Of a stretch of DNA of 64,000 nucleotides, positions 34,516 to 43,754 are shown one piece after another. Source of the DNA: Sandaracinaceae bacterium (GTDB taxonomy: Bacteria > Myxococcota_A > Polyangia > Polyangiales > Sandaracinaceae); assembly GCA_019637095.1 (NCBI GenBank), contig JAHBWG010000017.1:1-64000 (forward strand), written 5' to 3'. Positions within the stretch are counted from its first letter, which is position 1; each line of letters starts with the position of its first letter. The notes under the pieces were generated by a model. That model was not told the origin of the DNA. It searched no databases and saw only the letters and a list, made by a program, of their open reading frames with translations. The translations under genes were made by a program, and so were the position numbers.

Positions 34516-35187
34516 TCAACCCGTCGCGAGCGCCACGAGCGCGGGGATGGCGACGCAGACGCCGGTCACGATCAGCATCAGGTAGACGGTGCCGATGCGC
34601 AGCGCGGTGACCCCGACGCGGACGTTCTGGGGCTCGCGGTACACGAAGGGCGCGATGAACCCGATCATCCCGACGAGCAGCGCGCCGACGTAGAGCGCCC
34701 AGCGCTCGACGCCGGGCGGCTCGCCGGTCGGACGGCCCGCCTCGATGCGCGCGACGCGCAGGCTCCCCCAGCGCCACAGGAACGCGCACGCGGCGCCGAA
34801 GCCCGCGAAGACGAGCGCGCAGATCGCGGCGACGAACGGCCACGGGCTCGCGGTGCCCATCGCCTCCCCGAGCGGGCCGAGCGTCGCGATCACGGTGACG
34901 AGCCCGAAGTGAGCCAGCAGGATGAAGAAGCAGTTGCGGCCGGCGCGCGTCCACTCGCGCTTCGCCAGCCCGACGAGCGCCAGCACCGCGGCGGAGAGCC
35001 AGAGGACCGAGGCGCCCGCGTAGAAGAGGAGCTCCGTCTCGCCGGCCGGGAGCGCGGGTCGCTCGAGCGCCGCCTCGACGCGGCGCGTGCGCCACACCGC
35101 GAGCCACGCGGCTCCCGCGGCGAGCAGGCCGTACATCCCGAGGCAACAGAGCCCCGCGCAGAGGGCCGAGCCGACTTCGTCGCTCAC
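34516..35187 (-). CDS. Polytopic membrane protein of unknown function
   Basis: 223 residues from GTG 35187, chosen because TATGAT lies 6 nt upstream. Six to seven hydrophobic segments (CAGLCCLGMYGLLAAGAAWLAVW; VLWLSAAVLALVGL; CFFILLAHFGLVTVIATLG; FVAAICALVFAGFGAACAFLW; LLVGMIGFIAPFVY; TVYLMLIVTGVCVAIPALVAL). No family recognised. Inner membrane. Confidence 0.7.
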   Translation of the reverse strand: MSDEVGSALCAGLCCLGMYGLLAAGAAWLAVWRTRRVEAALERPALPAGETELLFYAGASVLWLSAAVLALVGLAKREWTRAGRNCFFILLAHFGLVTVIATLGPLGEAMGTASPWPFVAAICALVFAGFGAACAFLWRWGSLRVARIEAGRPTGEPPGVERWALYVGALLVGMIGFIAPFVYREPQNVRVGVTALRIGTVYLMLIVTGVCVAIPALVALATG

Positions 35188-35193
35188 GCGCGC

Positions 35194-35199
35194 ATCATA
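35194..35199 (-). promoter_or_regulatory. -10 box of apparent leaderless promoter (TATGAT)
   Basis: Minus-strand TATGAT ends 6 nt before GTG 35187 of the membrane protein gene. Confidence 0.5.
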
Positions 35200-35304
35200 C
35201 GCGTCGCCCGGGCGCGTGCTTCCGCCACGCGGCGACCCTCTGCGGACCTCCGCGCGTCGCGTCGCGCGAAACGCGCCGAGATGCGGCGGGCGCTTCGCGA
35301 GTGG

Positions 35305-35433
35305 CTCGCGCAAGGTCGCGAAGACGCGACGGGGACGGACGGAAGCCCGAGCGCCCTTCGCGAGCAAGACGCGAAGGGCACCGGTCGGGCCTCGGCGGAT
35401 CTCTCTCTTTGCGTCTTCGCGTCCTCGCGCGAG
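35305..35433. repeat. Inverted repeat with 25-bp arms
   Basis: Arms 35305-35329 and 35409-35433 are reverse complements with 22 of 25 matches. Between them sits a second perfect hairpin: 10-bp arms 35353-35362 and 35370-35379 around a 7-nt loop. The arm core (gcgtcttcgcg) recurs in the element near 51.4 kb, so it is probably a dispersed repeat family. Confidence 0.7.
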
Positions 35434-35541
35434 ATTCGAAGCGTCGAGTGGGGCAGCGCACGCCGGCGCGCGCCGGCACGATCGAAGCAGGCCACCGGCT
35501 TCGACCCGAACCACGCGCAGCCGATCGACGGCCGCCGCGCG

Positions 35542-36054
35542 TCACGCGCCGAGCGGGCGCGCCATCGCGACGCGCGGCCACGTGGCGAGCACCCCGCGGT
35601 CCTCGTCCTCGCGGATCGCGCGCAGGAACGCGGGCTGCTCCGAGGGCTCGAGCACGCGGAACGCGCGGCGCGCGTAGTAGGGCGCGTTCCACGCGACGTC
35701 GCGGAACGTCGTCAATGTGACTTGCGAACATCCGAGCGCCTGGGCCTGCGCGACGACGTGCTCGATCAGCCGGCTGCCCAGGCCCTGGCCCATGCGCGCG
35801 GGGAGCACGTCGAGCTCGCGCAGGTGCAGGGCGTCGCCGCGGCGCCAGCAGAGCGCGAACGCGACCGGGTGATCCTCCTCGTCCGCGAGCACCCACGCGG
35901 TCCCGGCCTCGATCCCCTCGGCGAGCTCGGGCGGCGTGAGCCCGTCGAGGTCGGGCGGCAGGCCCGCCTCGGCGTAGCGCGCGCCCGCCTCGTCCTCGAT
36001 CGCGCGGAGCGTCGAGGCCTCGTCGGAGCGAGCGGCGCGGATACGCAGGGTCAC
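35542..36054 (-). CDS. GNAT-family N-acetyltransferase
   Basis: 170 residues from GTG 36054 with TAGCGT 7 nt upstream. The GNAT fold is shown by the acetyl-CoA-binding loop ARMGQGLGSRLIEHVVAQA (Q/RxxGxG/A) after strand LHLRELDVLP, and by the family-typical ending YYARRAFRVLEPSEQPAFL. The opening LRIRAARSDEASTLRAIEDEA is typical of small-molecule acetyltransferases. Cytoplasmic; acceptor substrate unknown. Confidence 0.85.
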   Translation of the reverse strand: MTLRIRAARSDEASTLRAIEDEAGARYAEAGLPPDLDGLTPPELAEGIEAGTAWVLADEEDHPVAFALCWRRGDALHLRELDVLPARMGQGLGSRLIEHVVAQAQALGCSQVTLTTFRDVAWNAPYYARRAFRVLEPSEQPAFLRAIREDEDRGVLATWPRVAMARPLGA

Positions 36055-36061
36055 GCGCGCG

Positions 36062-36067
36062 ACGCTA
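36062..36067 (-). promoter_or_regulatory. -10 box of apparent leaderless promoter (TAGCGT)
   Basis: Minus-strand TAGCGT ends 7 nt before the GTG start at 36054. Confidence 0.45.
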
Positions 36068-36084
36068 GCACGAGCGGCCCGCGC

Positions 36085-36861
36085 TCAATGCCAGAGGCGG
36101 CCGAACAGGACCGGCGTGCGCACGTAGCCCGCCGTCCGCGTGCCGTGCCAGCCGTAGTGCGTCGCCTGGCCCTCGCCGTCGGTGAGGAACACGAACACCC
36201 CCGTCCCGAGCCCGCCCGCGGTGCCCTCCGCGCGCGAGTCGTCCTCGTGCGGCCCGACGATCGAGTCGGCCACGCGCACCGCGTACGCGTCGCGCAGCCC
36301 CTCGACGCGGCGCGGTCGCTCGACGACGAAGCCCGTGTGCCCCGTGTGTCGGCTCGGCGAGCCCGGCGGGGTCCGCCACGCGAACACGTCGCCGGGCAGG
36401 ACCTCCTCGATGTGGCCGAGCCGCTGCCAGCCGGCGCGCGCGCGATCGCGCGGGGCGCGCTCGATCATCCGATGGATCCCGCGCGCGGTCAGCCGCTCGC
36501 CGCCCATCGCACGGCCGGCGCGCGGCGCGGCGCGGCGGACGACCCAGGAGACGAGCCCCGAGCAGTCCCAGCGGTAGCGGCCCGCCCGCTCGTTCACGTC
36601 GGTGCGGTGCTGGTACGCGGCGTCGCGCTGCGCGCGCTCGATCTGCGCCAGCGTGGCGAGCACGCGCGCCGCCGCGTCCGTCGCGGGCGGCCGCGGCGGC
36701 AGCGGCGGCGGGAGCGCCGGCCAGCGCGCGCTGGTGAGCGGCGCCGGGTCCATCGGCCAGTGGGCGGGCCACGTCGGCGTCACGCGCAGGACGGACGGAT
36801 CGTCCGCCGCCGCGCCGGAGGCGGTGAGCAGGAGCGCCAGGACGATGGCCGCGCGCCGCAC
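36085..36861 (-). CDS. Secreted NlpC/P60-like cysteine hydrolase
   Basis: 258 residues with signal peptide MRRAAIVLALLLTASGAAA. The catalytic features of the NlpC/P60 (CHAP-related) superfamily are seen: YRWDCSGLVSWVV with the nucleophile Cys, PGDVFAW, and HTGHTGFVVERP with the catalytic His. The end VFVFLTDGEGQATHYGWHG follows. Such enzymes cut peptide or amide bonds in peptidoglycan stems or similar substrates in the periplasm. A Pro-rich linker precedes the domain. Start GTG 36861 with TAAGAC 8 nt upstream. Confidence 0.75.
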   Translation of the reverse strand: MRRAAIVLALLLTASGAAADDPSVLRVTPTWPAHWPMDPAPLTSARWPALPPPLPPRPPATDAAARVLATLAQIERAQRDAAYQHRTDVNERAGRYRWDCSGLVSWVVRRAAPRAGRAMGGERLTARGIHRMIERAPRDRARAGWQRLGHIEEVLPGDVFAWRTPPGSPSRHTGHTGFVVERPRRVEGLRDAYAVRVADSIVGPHEDDSRAEGTAGGLGTGVFVFLTDGEGQATHYGWHGTRTAGYVRTPVLFGRLWH

Positions 36862-36920
36862 GTCAGAGCGTCTTACGCGCGACGGGCCCGAACGTTCTGT
36901 CTCGTGTAGATCATGCGCCG

Positions 36921-37700
36921 ATGACCGACGCGTTCTTCCGCCAGCGAGGCGATCGCTTCGAGCCGACCGAGCTCACGCGCGGGCCGTGGGACGAGCGCGC
37001 GCAGCACGGCGGGCCGCCCTCGGCGCTGCTCGCGCGCGCGGCCGAGCAGGCGGGCGCCGAGCTCGGCCTGCCGCACCTCGCGCGGCTGACCGTCGAGCTG
37101 CTCAAGCCCGTCCCGCTCGCGCCGCTCGCGCTCGCCCTCGAGCTCGAGACGCGCGGGCGCTCGGTGGCGCGGCTCGCGCTGCGCCTCGACGACGGCGAGC
37201 GGCTCCTCGCGCGGGCGAGCGCGCTCGTCGCGCGCGTCGCGCCGATCGAGGCGAGCGTCGCGGCGACGCCGCTCGACGCGCCGCGCCCCGAGGCGTGTCC
37301 CCCGCTCGACTTCCCGTTCTTCCTCTGGGAGGTCGGCTACCACACCGCGATCGAGCTGCGCATCGCGCGCGGCGAGTACGGCGCCGGTCCCACCTTCGTC
37401 TGGATGCGCCCGCGGGCCCCGCTCGTCGAGGGCGAGCCCACGAGCGGCCCGCAACGCGCCTTGCTATGTGCAGACAGCGGCAACGGCGTCAGCCCGATCC
37501 TCGACTGGCGCCGCTTCTCCTTCGTCAACCCGGACCTCACGGTGGCCCTGCACCGCGCGCCGCGCGGCGAGTGGATCGGCCTCGACGCGCGCACCGACGT
37601 CGACCCCGCGCTCGGGATCGGGGTCGCGCGCACCCGGATCTGCGACGTGGAGGGGGCCTCCGGCCACGGCCTGCAGACGCTCCTCTGCGCCCCGCGCTGA
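36921..37700 (+). CDS. Acyl-CoA thioesterase, double-hotdog (TesB-like) family
   Basis: 259 residues. The first half has the hotdog-fold signature GPWDERAQHGGPPSALLARAAEQ and RLTVELLKPVPLAPL; the second half repeats the fold (WMRPRAPLVEGEP, LLCADSGNGVSPILDWRRFSFVNPDLTVALHR), with the Asp-rich DSGNG region matching the catalytic Asp position of this family. It would hydrolyse medium- to long-chain acyl-CoA in the cytoplasm. Start ATG 36921 with TAGATC 8 nt upstream. The 181 nt that follow hold only the promoter of the cytochrome c maturation operon. Confidence 0.8.
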   Translation: MTDAFFRQRGDRFEPTELTRGPWDERAQHGGPPSALLARAAEQAGAELGLPHLARLTVELLKPVPLAPLALALELETRGRSVARLALRLDDGERLLARASALVARVAPIEASVAATPLDAPRPEACPPLDFPFFLWEVGYHTAIELRIARGEYGAGPTFVWMRPRAPLVEGEPTSGPQRALLCADSGNGVSPILDWRRFSFVNPDLTVALHRAPRGEWIGLDARTDVDPALGIGVARTRICDVEGASGHGLQTLLCAPR

Positions 37701-37867
37701 GTCTCCCCTCGGTGGTGCGCTCGAGCTGCGCTCGGAGCGCGCCGTGCTCTGGGCGCGCGTCGCGCGGCGGCCCGGCGCTCGCGGGCCCGCGGGCGAGCGG
37801 CGCGCGCGCGTGGCCCGCGCGTTGCACCGCTCCGTAGGGAACGCGGGCATCTGCCCGCCGAGCGAGG

Positions 37868-37873
37868 TACCCT
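37868..37873 (+). promoter_or_regulatory. -10 box (TACCCT) of the cytochrome c maturation operon
   Basis: TACCCT ends 8 nt before ATG 37882. No Shine-Dalgarno is seen, so the operon mRNA may be leaderless. Confidence 0.5.
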
Positions 37874-37881
37874 CCCCCCAC

Positions 37882-40698
37882 ATGCACGGCTTCGACATCG
37901 CCAGCGTCGGCACGCTGTTGCTCGGCGCCATCCTCGTCAGCGCCGGGTACACCTTCATGCTCGCCGTCGCCTCCGCGGGCCGGCCGCAGCTCGCGCGCTC
38001 CGTGCGCTGGGCCACGCTCGCGACGCTCGGGCTCGTGACCACCGCGGTGTTCGTCCTCGCGTACGCGTTCCAGGCGCACGAGTTCGGGATCCGCTACGTC
38101 GCCCGCTACAGCGACCGCTCGATGTCGCCGCTCTACCTGTGGACGGCGCTCTGGGGTGGGCAGGACGGCTCGCTCCTCTGGTGGACCTTCCTCTCGAGCG
38201 TCTACATCGGCGCGTTCACCCTCTGGATCGGCGATCGCTACCGGCGGCTCCAGCCGGTGATGTTCGCGACGCTGATGAGCGTGCTCGCGTTCTTCGTCAT
38301 CCTGCAGCTCTACGCGGCCAACCCGTTCGCGACGAGCTTCGGCGGCGCGCCCGCCGACGGCGAGGGCCTCAACCCGCTGCTCCAGAACTACTGGATGGCG
38401 ATCCACCCGCCCGCCCTCTACATGGGGCTCACCGGCTGGGCGGTGCCGTTCGCGTTCGTCGTCGCCGCGCTCTGGACCGGCGAGCTCGACGAGGCCTGGA
38501 TCCACGGCGTCCGGCGCTGGGTCCTCGTCGCCTGGGCATTCCTGGCGCTCGGCAACATGCTCGGCATGTTCTGGTCCTACGAAGAGCTCGGCTGGGGCGG
38601 CTATTGGGCGTGGGATCCGGTGGAGAACGCGTCGTTCCTCCCGTGGCTCTCCGCGACCGCGTACATCCACTCCGTGATGATCCAGGAGCGGCGCGGCAGC
38701 CTGAAGGTCTGGAACGTCTTCCTCCTCACGCTGACGTTCATCCTCACGATCTTCGGCACGTTCCTGACCCGATCCGGCCTCATCGCGAGCGTCCACTCGT
38801 TCGCGCGCTCGGACATCGGGATCTACTTCGGCTTCTACCTCATCGGCCTCTGCATCTTCGTCTTCTCGCTGATCGGCTACCGCTTGCCGGACCTGCGCAA
38901 CGGCGCGCGCATCGGCTGGGTGGAGTGGATCGCCGGCGCGGCGATCGGGATCATCGCCGCCATCGTGCTCGTGCTCGCCGAGGTCGCGGTGTCCTGGTGG
39001 GCGCGCCTCGCGATCATCCCGGTCGGGCTCGTCTTCGTGGCGCTCCTCAAGGCGATCGAGGTCCTGCGCCTCGACGTGCTGCGCCTCGCGCCGCAGGTGA
39101 GCGGCCGGCAGCAGCGCTCGCTCGAGTCGATCGTCTCGCGCGAGTTCGCGTTCCTCCTCAACAACTGGATCCTGCTCGGGATGGCCGTGTTCGTGCTCGT
39201 GGCCACGACGTTCCCGCTCCTGAGCGAGGCGCTGCGCGGCGAGACGGTGACCGTCGGGCCCGACTACTACAACAAGTGGATGGTGCCCTTCGGGCTCATC
39301 CTGTTGTTGCTCACGGGGGTCGGGCCGCTGATCGCGTGGCGCAAGGCGACGGGCAAGAACCTCCTGAACGCGTTCGCGTTCCCCATCGCGTTCGGCGCGG
39401 TGATGTTCTGCCTCCACCTCTTCGGCGGCGAGGCCGCGGGCTACCCGCCGCTCGTGCCGCCCGACGAGATCTACGAGACGTGGGTCGGCGTCGCGCTCGG
39501 CAAGGTGTACAGCGTGACCCCGCTCTTCTCGACGACGCTCTGCGCCTTCGTGTTCGCCACGGTCGTGCAGGAGTTCGCGCGCGGCGTCCTCGTGCGCATG
39601 CGGACCAAGAAGGAGAACCCCATCGTCGCGCTCGTCGAGCTCGTGCTGCGCGCGCGGCGCCGCTACGGCGGCTACATCGTCCACGTCGGCATCGTCCTGA
39701 TGTTCTGGGGCTTCACGGGCGCCGCCTACGACCGCGACGCCGAGTCGAGCCTGCGCCCGGGCCAGTCGCTCACCGTCGGCGACTTCGAGTTCCGCTACGA
39801 CCGCGTGCGCATGGAGGCGGACTCGAACAAGCGCGCGGTCTACACGGACGTGACCATCCTGCGCGACGGCCAGGAGCTCGGCGTCGTCCACCCCGCGAAG
39901 TTCATCTACCGCAGCCACCCCGAGATGCCGACGACGGAGGTCGCGATCCAGACCTCGCTCCTGCGCGACCTCTACGTGATCATGAGCGCGGTCGAGGCCA
40001 ACACGCAGCGCGGCACCTTCCGCGTCATCGAGCGGCCGATGGTGCTGTGGATCTGGCTCGGCGGCGCGTTCCTCCTGCTCGGCGTGTTCATCGCCGGGCT
40101 GCCCAAGCTCTCGGAGGTGCTCGCGAGCGCGGAGGCGCCTCGCCCGCGGCGCGCGATCGCCGCGGCCGGGCTGACCGCGCTGCTCTTGCTGTCGCTGGCG
40201 CTGGCCGGGCTGGTGCTCGTCGTGCCACGCGCGAGCGCGCAGACGGACAGCTCGAGCACGCTGCACGCCGGCACCGTGGTGATCGAGGACGAGGAGGAGC
40301 GGCGCCTGTTCTCGCGGTTGCTCTGCGAGTGCGGGGACTGCCAGCGCCTGCCGCTCCACACCTGCGGCTGCGGCTGGGCGGACAGCATGCGCGCCGAGCT
40401 GCGTGGCCGGCTCGCCCGCGGCGAGGAGATCAACGAGATCGTCGCCGGCTATCGCGAGCGCTTCGGCGCCAGCTCGATCGCGATCCCCTCCGACGAGGGC
40501 CTCGATCGCGCGCTGTGGGCGGTGCCCGTCGCGGCGTTCGTGCTCGCCGCGTTCGGGCTGGTCGTGCGCGCGCGACGGGTCGCGAAGCTCGGCGAGGCGG
40601 ACACCGACGCCGCCGCGCAGACCGCCGAGGACCAGGTGGACGACGCGGCGATCGACCAGCAGCTCGAGGACGAGCTGCGCCGCTTCGAGGGGGACTAG
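37882..40698 (+). CDS. ccmF: CcmF-CcmH fusion, cytochrome c heme lyase subunits
   Basis: 938 residues. Residues 1-780 are CcmF: about 15 membrane helices with the heme-handling motif WGGYWAWDPVENASFLPWL and the flanking HPPALYMG. A further membrane segment leads into about 120 residues of CcmH: DEEERRLFSRLLCECGDCQRL followed by LHTCGCGWADSMRAELRG and EEINEIVAGYRERFGASSI, with CGDC in the position of the redox CxxC of CcmH (RCxxCQ). CcmF and CcmH together present reduced apocytochrome and heme for thioether formation in the periplasm. Fusion into one chain is unusual. It ends 3 nt before the next gene. Confidence 0.9.
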   Translation: MHGFDIASVGTLLLGAILVSAGYTFMLAVASAGRPQLARSVRWATLATLGLVTTAVFVLAYAFQAHEFGIRYVARYSDRSMSPLYLWTALWGGQDGSLLWWTFLSSVYIGAFTLWIGDRYRRLQPVMFATLMSVLAFFVILQLYAANPFATSFGGAPADGEGLNPLLQNYWMAIHPPALYMGLTGWAVPFAFVVAALWTGELDEAWIHGVRRWVLVAWAFLALGNMLGMFWSYEELGWGGYWAWDPVENASFLPWLSATAYIHSVMIQERRGSLKVWNVFLLTLTFILTIFGTFLTRSGLIASVHSFARSDIGIYFGFYLIGLCIFVFSLIGYRLPDLRNGARIGWVEWIAGAAIGIIAAIVLVLAEVAVSWWARLAIIPVGLVFVALLKAIEVLRLDVLRLAPQVSGRQQRSLESIVSREFAFLLNNWILLGMAVFVLVATTFPLLSEALRGETVTVGPDYYNKWMVPFGLILLLLTGVGPLIAWRKATGKNLLNAFAFPIAFGAVMFCLHLFGGEAAGYPPLVPPDEIYETWVGVALGKVYSVTPLFSTTLCAFVFATVVQEFARGVLVRMRTKKENPIVALVELVLRARRRYGGYIVHVGIVLMFWGFTGAAYDRDAESSLRPGQSLTVGDFEFRYDRVRMEADSNKRAVYTDVTILRDGQELGVVHPAKFIYRSHPEMPTTEVAIQTSLLRDLYVIMSAVEANTQRGTFRVIERPMVLWIWLGGAFLLLGVFIAGLPKLSEVLASAEAPRPRRAIAAAGLTALLLLSLALAGLVLVVPRASAQTDSSSTLHAGTVVIEDEEERRLFSRLLCECGDCQRLPLHTCGCGWADSMRAELRGRLARGEEINEIVAGYRERFGASSIAIPSDEGLDRALWAVPVAAFVLAAFGLVVRARRVAKLGEADTDAAAQTAEDQVDDAAIDQQLEDELRRFEGD

Positions 40699-40701
40699 CC
40701 C

Positions 40702-41358
40702 ATGATCCCCGCGTTCTTCATGGTCCTGGCCGGCGCGGCCGCGATGGCCGCGATGGCGGCGCTCTGGGTGAGCCTGCGCGTCGCGTTCGGCGGCGGCCGC
40801 TCGTTCGGCTCCGACACCGCGCGCGGCCTGCCCGAGCGCACGGCGCTCGAGGCGGAGAAGCACACCCTCTTGCGCGCGATCAAGGACATCGCGTTCGAGC
40901 GCGAGCTCGGCAAGCTCTCCGACGAGGACTTCGAGCGGCTCGACCGCGCGTACCGCGCCCGCGCCAAGCGCGTGCTCGCGCTGCTCGATCAGGACATCGA
41001 GCCGTTCCTCGTCCGCGCCGAGAACGAGATCGCGGAGGCGATGGGCGAGTCGGAGGACCGCGGCCCGTACCGCCGAGGCGGCGCGGCGCGCAAGAAGGGC
41101 AAGCACCGCGCGAAGGGCGGCGAGAAGCGCCCGGCGCGCCCCGCGCGCGCCGCCAAGCTCGCGCCGGCGAAGGGCGGCCTCGAGTGCCCCGCGTGCGGCG
41201 TGGACAACGACCTCGACGCGCAGCACTGCAAGTCGTGTGGCGCCCGCGTCGCGCCGATCGTGTGCGAGGCGTGCGGCACCGAGAACGACCCCGACGCGCG
41301 CTTCTGCAAGGGCTGCGCGGCCAAGCTCGGAGGGGAGGCGGCCGATGCGCGCCGATGA
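40702..41358 (+). CDS. CcmI-like protein with two C-terminal zinc ribbons
   Basis: 218 residues. An N-terminal membrane segment and the helical LEAEKHTLLRAIKDIAFERELGKLSDEDFERLDRAYRARAKRVL resemble the N-terminal region of CcmI/CycH, the apocytochrome chaperone. A long basic linker (ARKKGKHRAKGGEKRPARPARAAK) follows, then two zinc ribbons: CPACGVDNDLDAQHCKSCGA and CEACGTENDPDARFCKGCAA. The zinc ribbons are not part of usual CcmI. Membrane-bound with a cytoplasmic or periplasmic tail (topology not settled). Its close position after ccmF-ccmH supports a maturation role. Confidence 0.75.
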   Translation: MIPAFFMVLAGAAAMAAMAALWVSLRVAFGGGRSFGSDTARGLPERTALEAEKHTLLRAIKDIAFERELGKLSDEDFERLDRAYRARAKRVLALLDQDIEPFLVRAENEIAEAMGESEDRGPYRRGGAARKKGKHRAKGGEKRPARPARAAKLAPAKGGLECPACGVDNDLDAQHCKSCGARVAPIVCEACGTENDPDARFCKGCAAKLGGEAADARR

Positions 41359-43123
41359 GCCGGTGCGCGTCGCGACCCTCGCGGTCGGCCTGATCTGCCT
41401 CGCGCTCGCGTGCGCGCCGAGCGCGCGCGCGCAGGACGACGCGCCCCCCGAGGAGGCGCCCGCGCTTCCGCCGGGGCACCCGCCCGCTCCGGCCGAGGCA
41501 TCGCCGGCGCCTGCGCCGAGCGCGCTCCCGCCCGGCCACCCGGCGCCGACCGGGGGCACCGTCGCGCCCGGCGCGCCCGCGTCGATGCAACGGATCTTGC
41601 AGCCTCCGGCGCCCGAGCCGGCGGTCGAGTCCGCCGACGTGCCCACCGGCACGATCCGCGTGCTCGTCGTCGACGAGGCGGGCGAGCCCGTCGGCGATCA
41701 GCCCGTCGACGTCGGCATCCTCGCGGGCGGCGCGCGCGATCGCCGGAACGGCCGCACCGGGCTCGATGGCGTCGCCGTCTTCTCCGACCTCGCGACGGGG
41801 GGCGAGCAGCACTACCGCGTCAACGTCCCGTACCGCGGCGCGACCTACAGCACGATGCCCTTCTCGCTCGCCGCCGGCGGCTCGGGCTACTCCGTGCGCG
41901 TGGTGCGGCGCCCGGTCACCGAGGACGACCAGTTCGTCTTCTTCCACGTCTTTCGTACGATCGTCGAGCAGCGTGGCGAGCGCATGCACGTCATCCATCA
42001 GGGCGAGCTCACGAACGCGGGCACCGAGACGTTCGCCTTCCCCGCCGACGGCGTGCGCGCGCGGCTGCCCGAGGGCGCGCTCGCGTTCCAGTTCCAGCGC
42101 GTCATGACCGACCAGCGCATCGAGGAGATCGCGGGCGAGCACGCCTACGCGCTGCGCGGCTCGCTGCCGCCCGGCACCGTGCGGCTCGCGTGGGCGTACG
42201 ACGTGCCGATCGAGGGTGGCGACATGAGCCTGGCGATCGACCTGCCCATGGCCTTCTTCGGCATGCAGGTGATCGTCGAGGCGGTGCCCGGGCTCGAGAT
42301 CTCCGTCGCCGGGATGCCGCGGCCGGAGCGGCTCGACGCCGAAGGGCGGCCCTGCGAGAGCTCGATGAGCTCGGAGGGTTGCGCGTGGATCGCGCACATC
42401 CAGCGCAGCCCGACCGACGCGCGGCTCGAGCGGATCGTCATCCGCATCCGCGGCATCCCCGGGCCAGGGCCCACGCGGGTGATCGCCGTCGCGCTGCTCG
42501 TGCTGTTTGCGGTCGGCGGCGTGCTCCTGTTGTTGAGCACCCGCGGGACGGGCTCCGACGCCGAGGCGCGCGCCGCGCGTCGCGAGGAGATCCGCGCGGA
42601 GGCGGCGGAGCTCGCCGAGGAGCTCGAGGCGGGCGACGTCGGGCCCGAGTACGCCAAGCGCAGGCGCGCCGAGCTCATGCGCGAGCTCGCCAACCTCTAC
42701 TACGCGGACGAGATCGCGACCGCGCGCGACGAGGCCGACGACGAGCGCTCGCGCGTCCGGCGCCACGCGCCCGGGCCCGTGGGGCTGTTGGCGCCGGCGA
42801 AGGACGCCGAGCCCGCGGCGCGCTGGGTCGAGCTCGCGCTGACCGCGCTCGCGGCCCCGCTCCTCCTCCTGCCCGTCGCGTTCGTCGCGGTCCGGCCGAC
42901 CGCGGCGCGCGCGATGCGCGGCATGGGCGAGGTCGCGCTCGTGCTCGTGCTCGGCCTCGCGGGGGGCGCGCTCGTGTGGGTCGTCGGCGATCTCGTCGCG
43001 AGCGAGGCGACGACCGCGCGCTGGGCGGTGCTCGCGGTGTCCGGCGCGGCGCTGGCGCTGCGCACGGTCGTGCGCCACGCGGGCCACGCGGCCGTCAGTC
43101 CGGCGGGCGACGCGCGTCCGTAG
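41345..43123 (+). CDS. Secreted/membrane protein with carboxypeptidase-regulatory-like domain
   Basis: 592 residues from ATG 41345, which overlaps the previous stop by 14 nt. Signal peptide VATLAVGLICLALACAPSARAQ, Pro-rich linker (PPGHPPAPAEASPAPAP), then a beta-sandwich region (TIRVLVVDEAGEPVGDQPVDVGI ... TGLDGVAVFSDL) like CarboxypepD_reg domains, a second domain, a membrane helix (VIAVALLVLFAVGGVLLLL), a coiled coil (EEIRAEAAELAEELEAGDVG, YAKRRRAELMRELANLYY) and two or three terminal helices. The coiled-coil segment resembles the CcmI-like helices of the preceding gene. Role in cytochrome maturation is inferred only from the operon. Confidence 0.75.
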   Translation: MRADEPVRVATLAVGLICLALACAPSARAQDDAPPEEAPALPPGHPPAPAEASPAPAPSALPPGHPAPTGGTVAPGAPASMQRILQPPAPEPAVESADVPTGTIRVLVVDEAGEPVGDQPVDVGILAGGARDRRNGRTGLDGVAVFSDLATGGEQHYRVNVPYRGATYSTMPFSLAAGGSGYSVRVVRRPVTEDDQFVFFHVFRTIVEQRGERMHVIHQGELTNAGTETFAFPADGVRARLPEGALAFQFQRVMTDQRIEEIAGEHAYALRGSLPPGTVRLAWAYDVPIEGGDMSLAIDLPMAFFGMQVIVEAVPGLEISVAGMPRPERLDAEGRPCESSMSSEGCAWIAHIQRSPTDARLERIVIRIRGIPGPGPTRVIAVALLVLFAVGGVLLLLSTRGTGSDAEARAARREEIRAEAAELAEELEAGDVGPEYAKRRRAELMRELANLYYADEIATARDEADDERSRVRRHAPGPVGLLAPAKDAEPAARWVELALTALAAPLLLLPVAFVAVRPTAARAMRGMGEVALVLVLGLAGGALVWVVGDLVASEATTARWAVLAVSGAALALRTVVRHAGHAAVSPAGDARP

Positions 43124-43140
43124 CCCCACGAACGCCCCGG

Positions 43141-43169
43141 TTGATCGCGCGGGCGCCCGAGCCTACCTT
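43141..43169 (+). promoter_or_regulatory. Sigma-70-type promoter upstream of ssb
   Basis: TTGATC (43141-43146) and TACCTT (43164-43169) with a 17-nt spacer, about 55 nt upstream of the ssb start. One of the few classic promoters with an untranslated leader in the window. Confidence 0.6.
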
Positions 43170-43223
43170 GGGCCGCCCACGTGGGGGCATGACGACGTAA
43201 CGATTGGGATACGGGATACGACG

Positions 43224-43745
<522 letters not shown>

Positions 43746-43754
43746 GCCGGCGCG

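Larger units (their letters stand above)
35188..35541. other. Non-coding gap with palindromic element
   Basis: About 350 nt without a credible gene. The left end holds the promoter of the membrane protein gene (34516-35187). The centre is a large inverted repeat (35305-35433) that resembles the element in the gap at 51378-51442. I see no terminator with a T-tract and no RNA gene. Confidence 0.6.

Noticed and set aside
37537-41652. A 1371-codon minus-strand frame opposite the cytochrome maturation genes
   Set aside because: Composition is His/Arg/Glu-rich without domains, and the plus strand encodes clear CcmF/CcmH.
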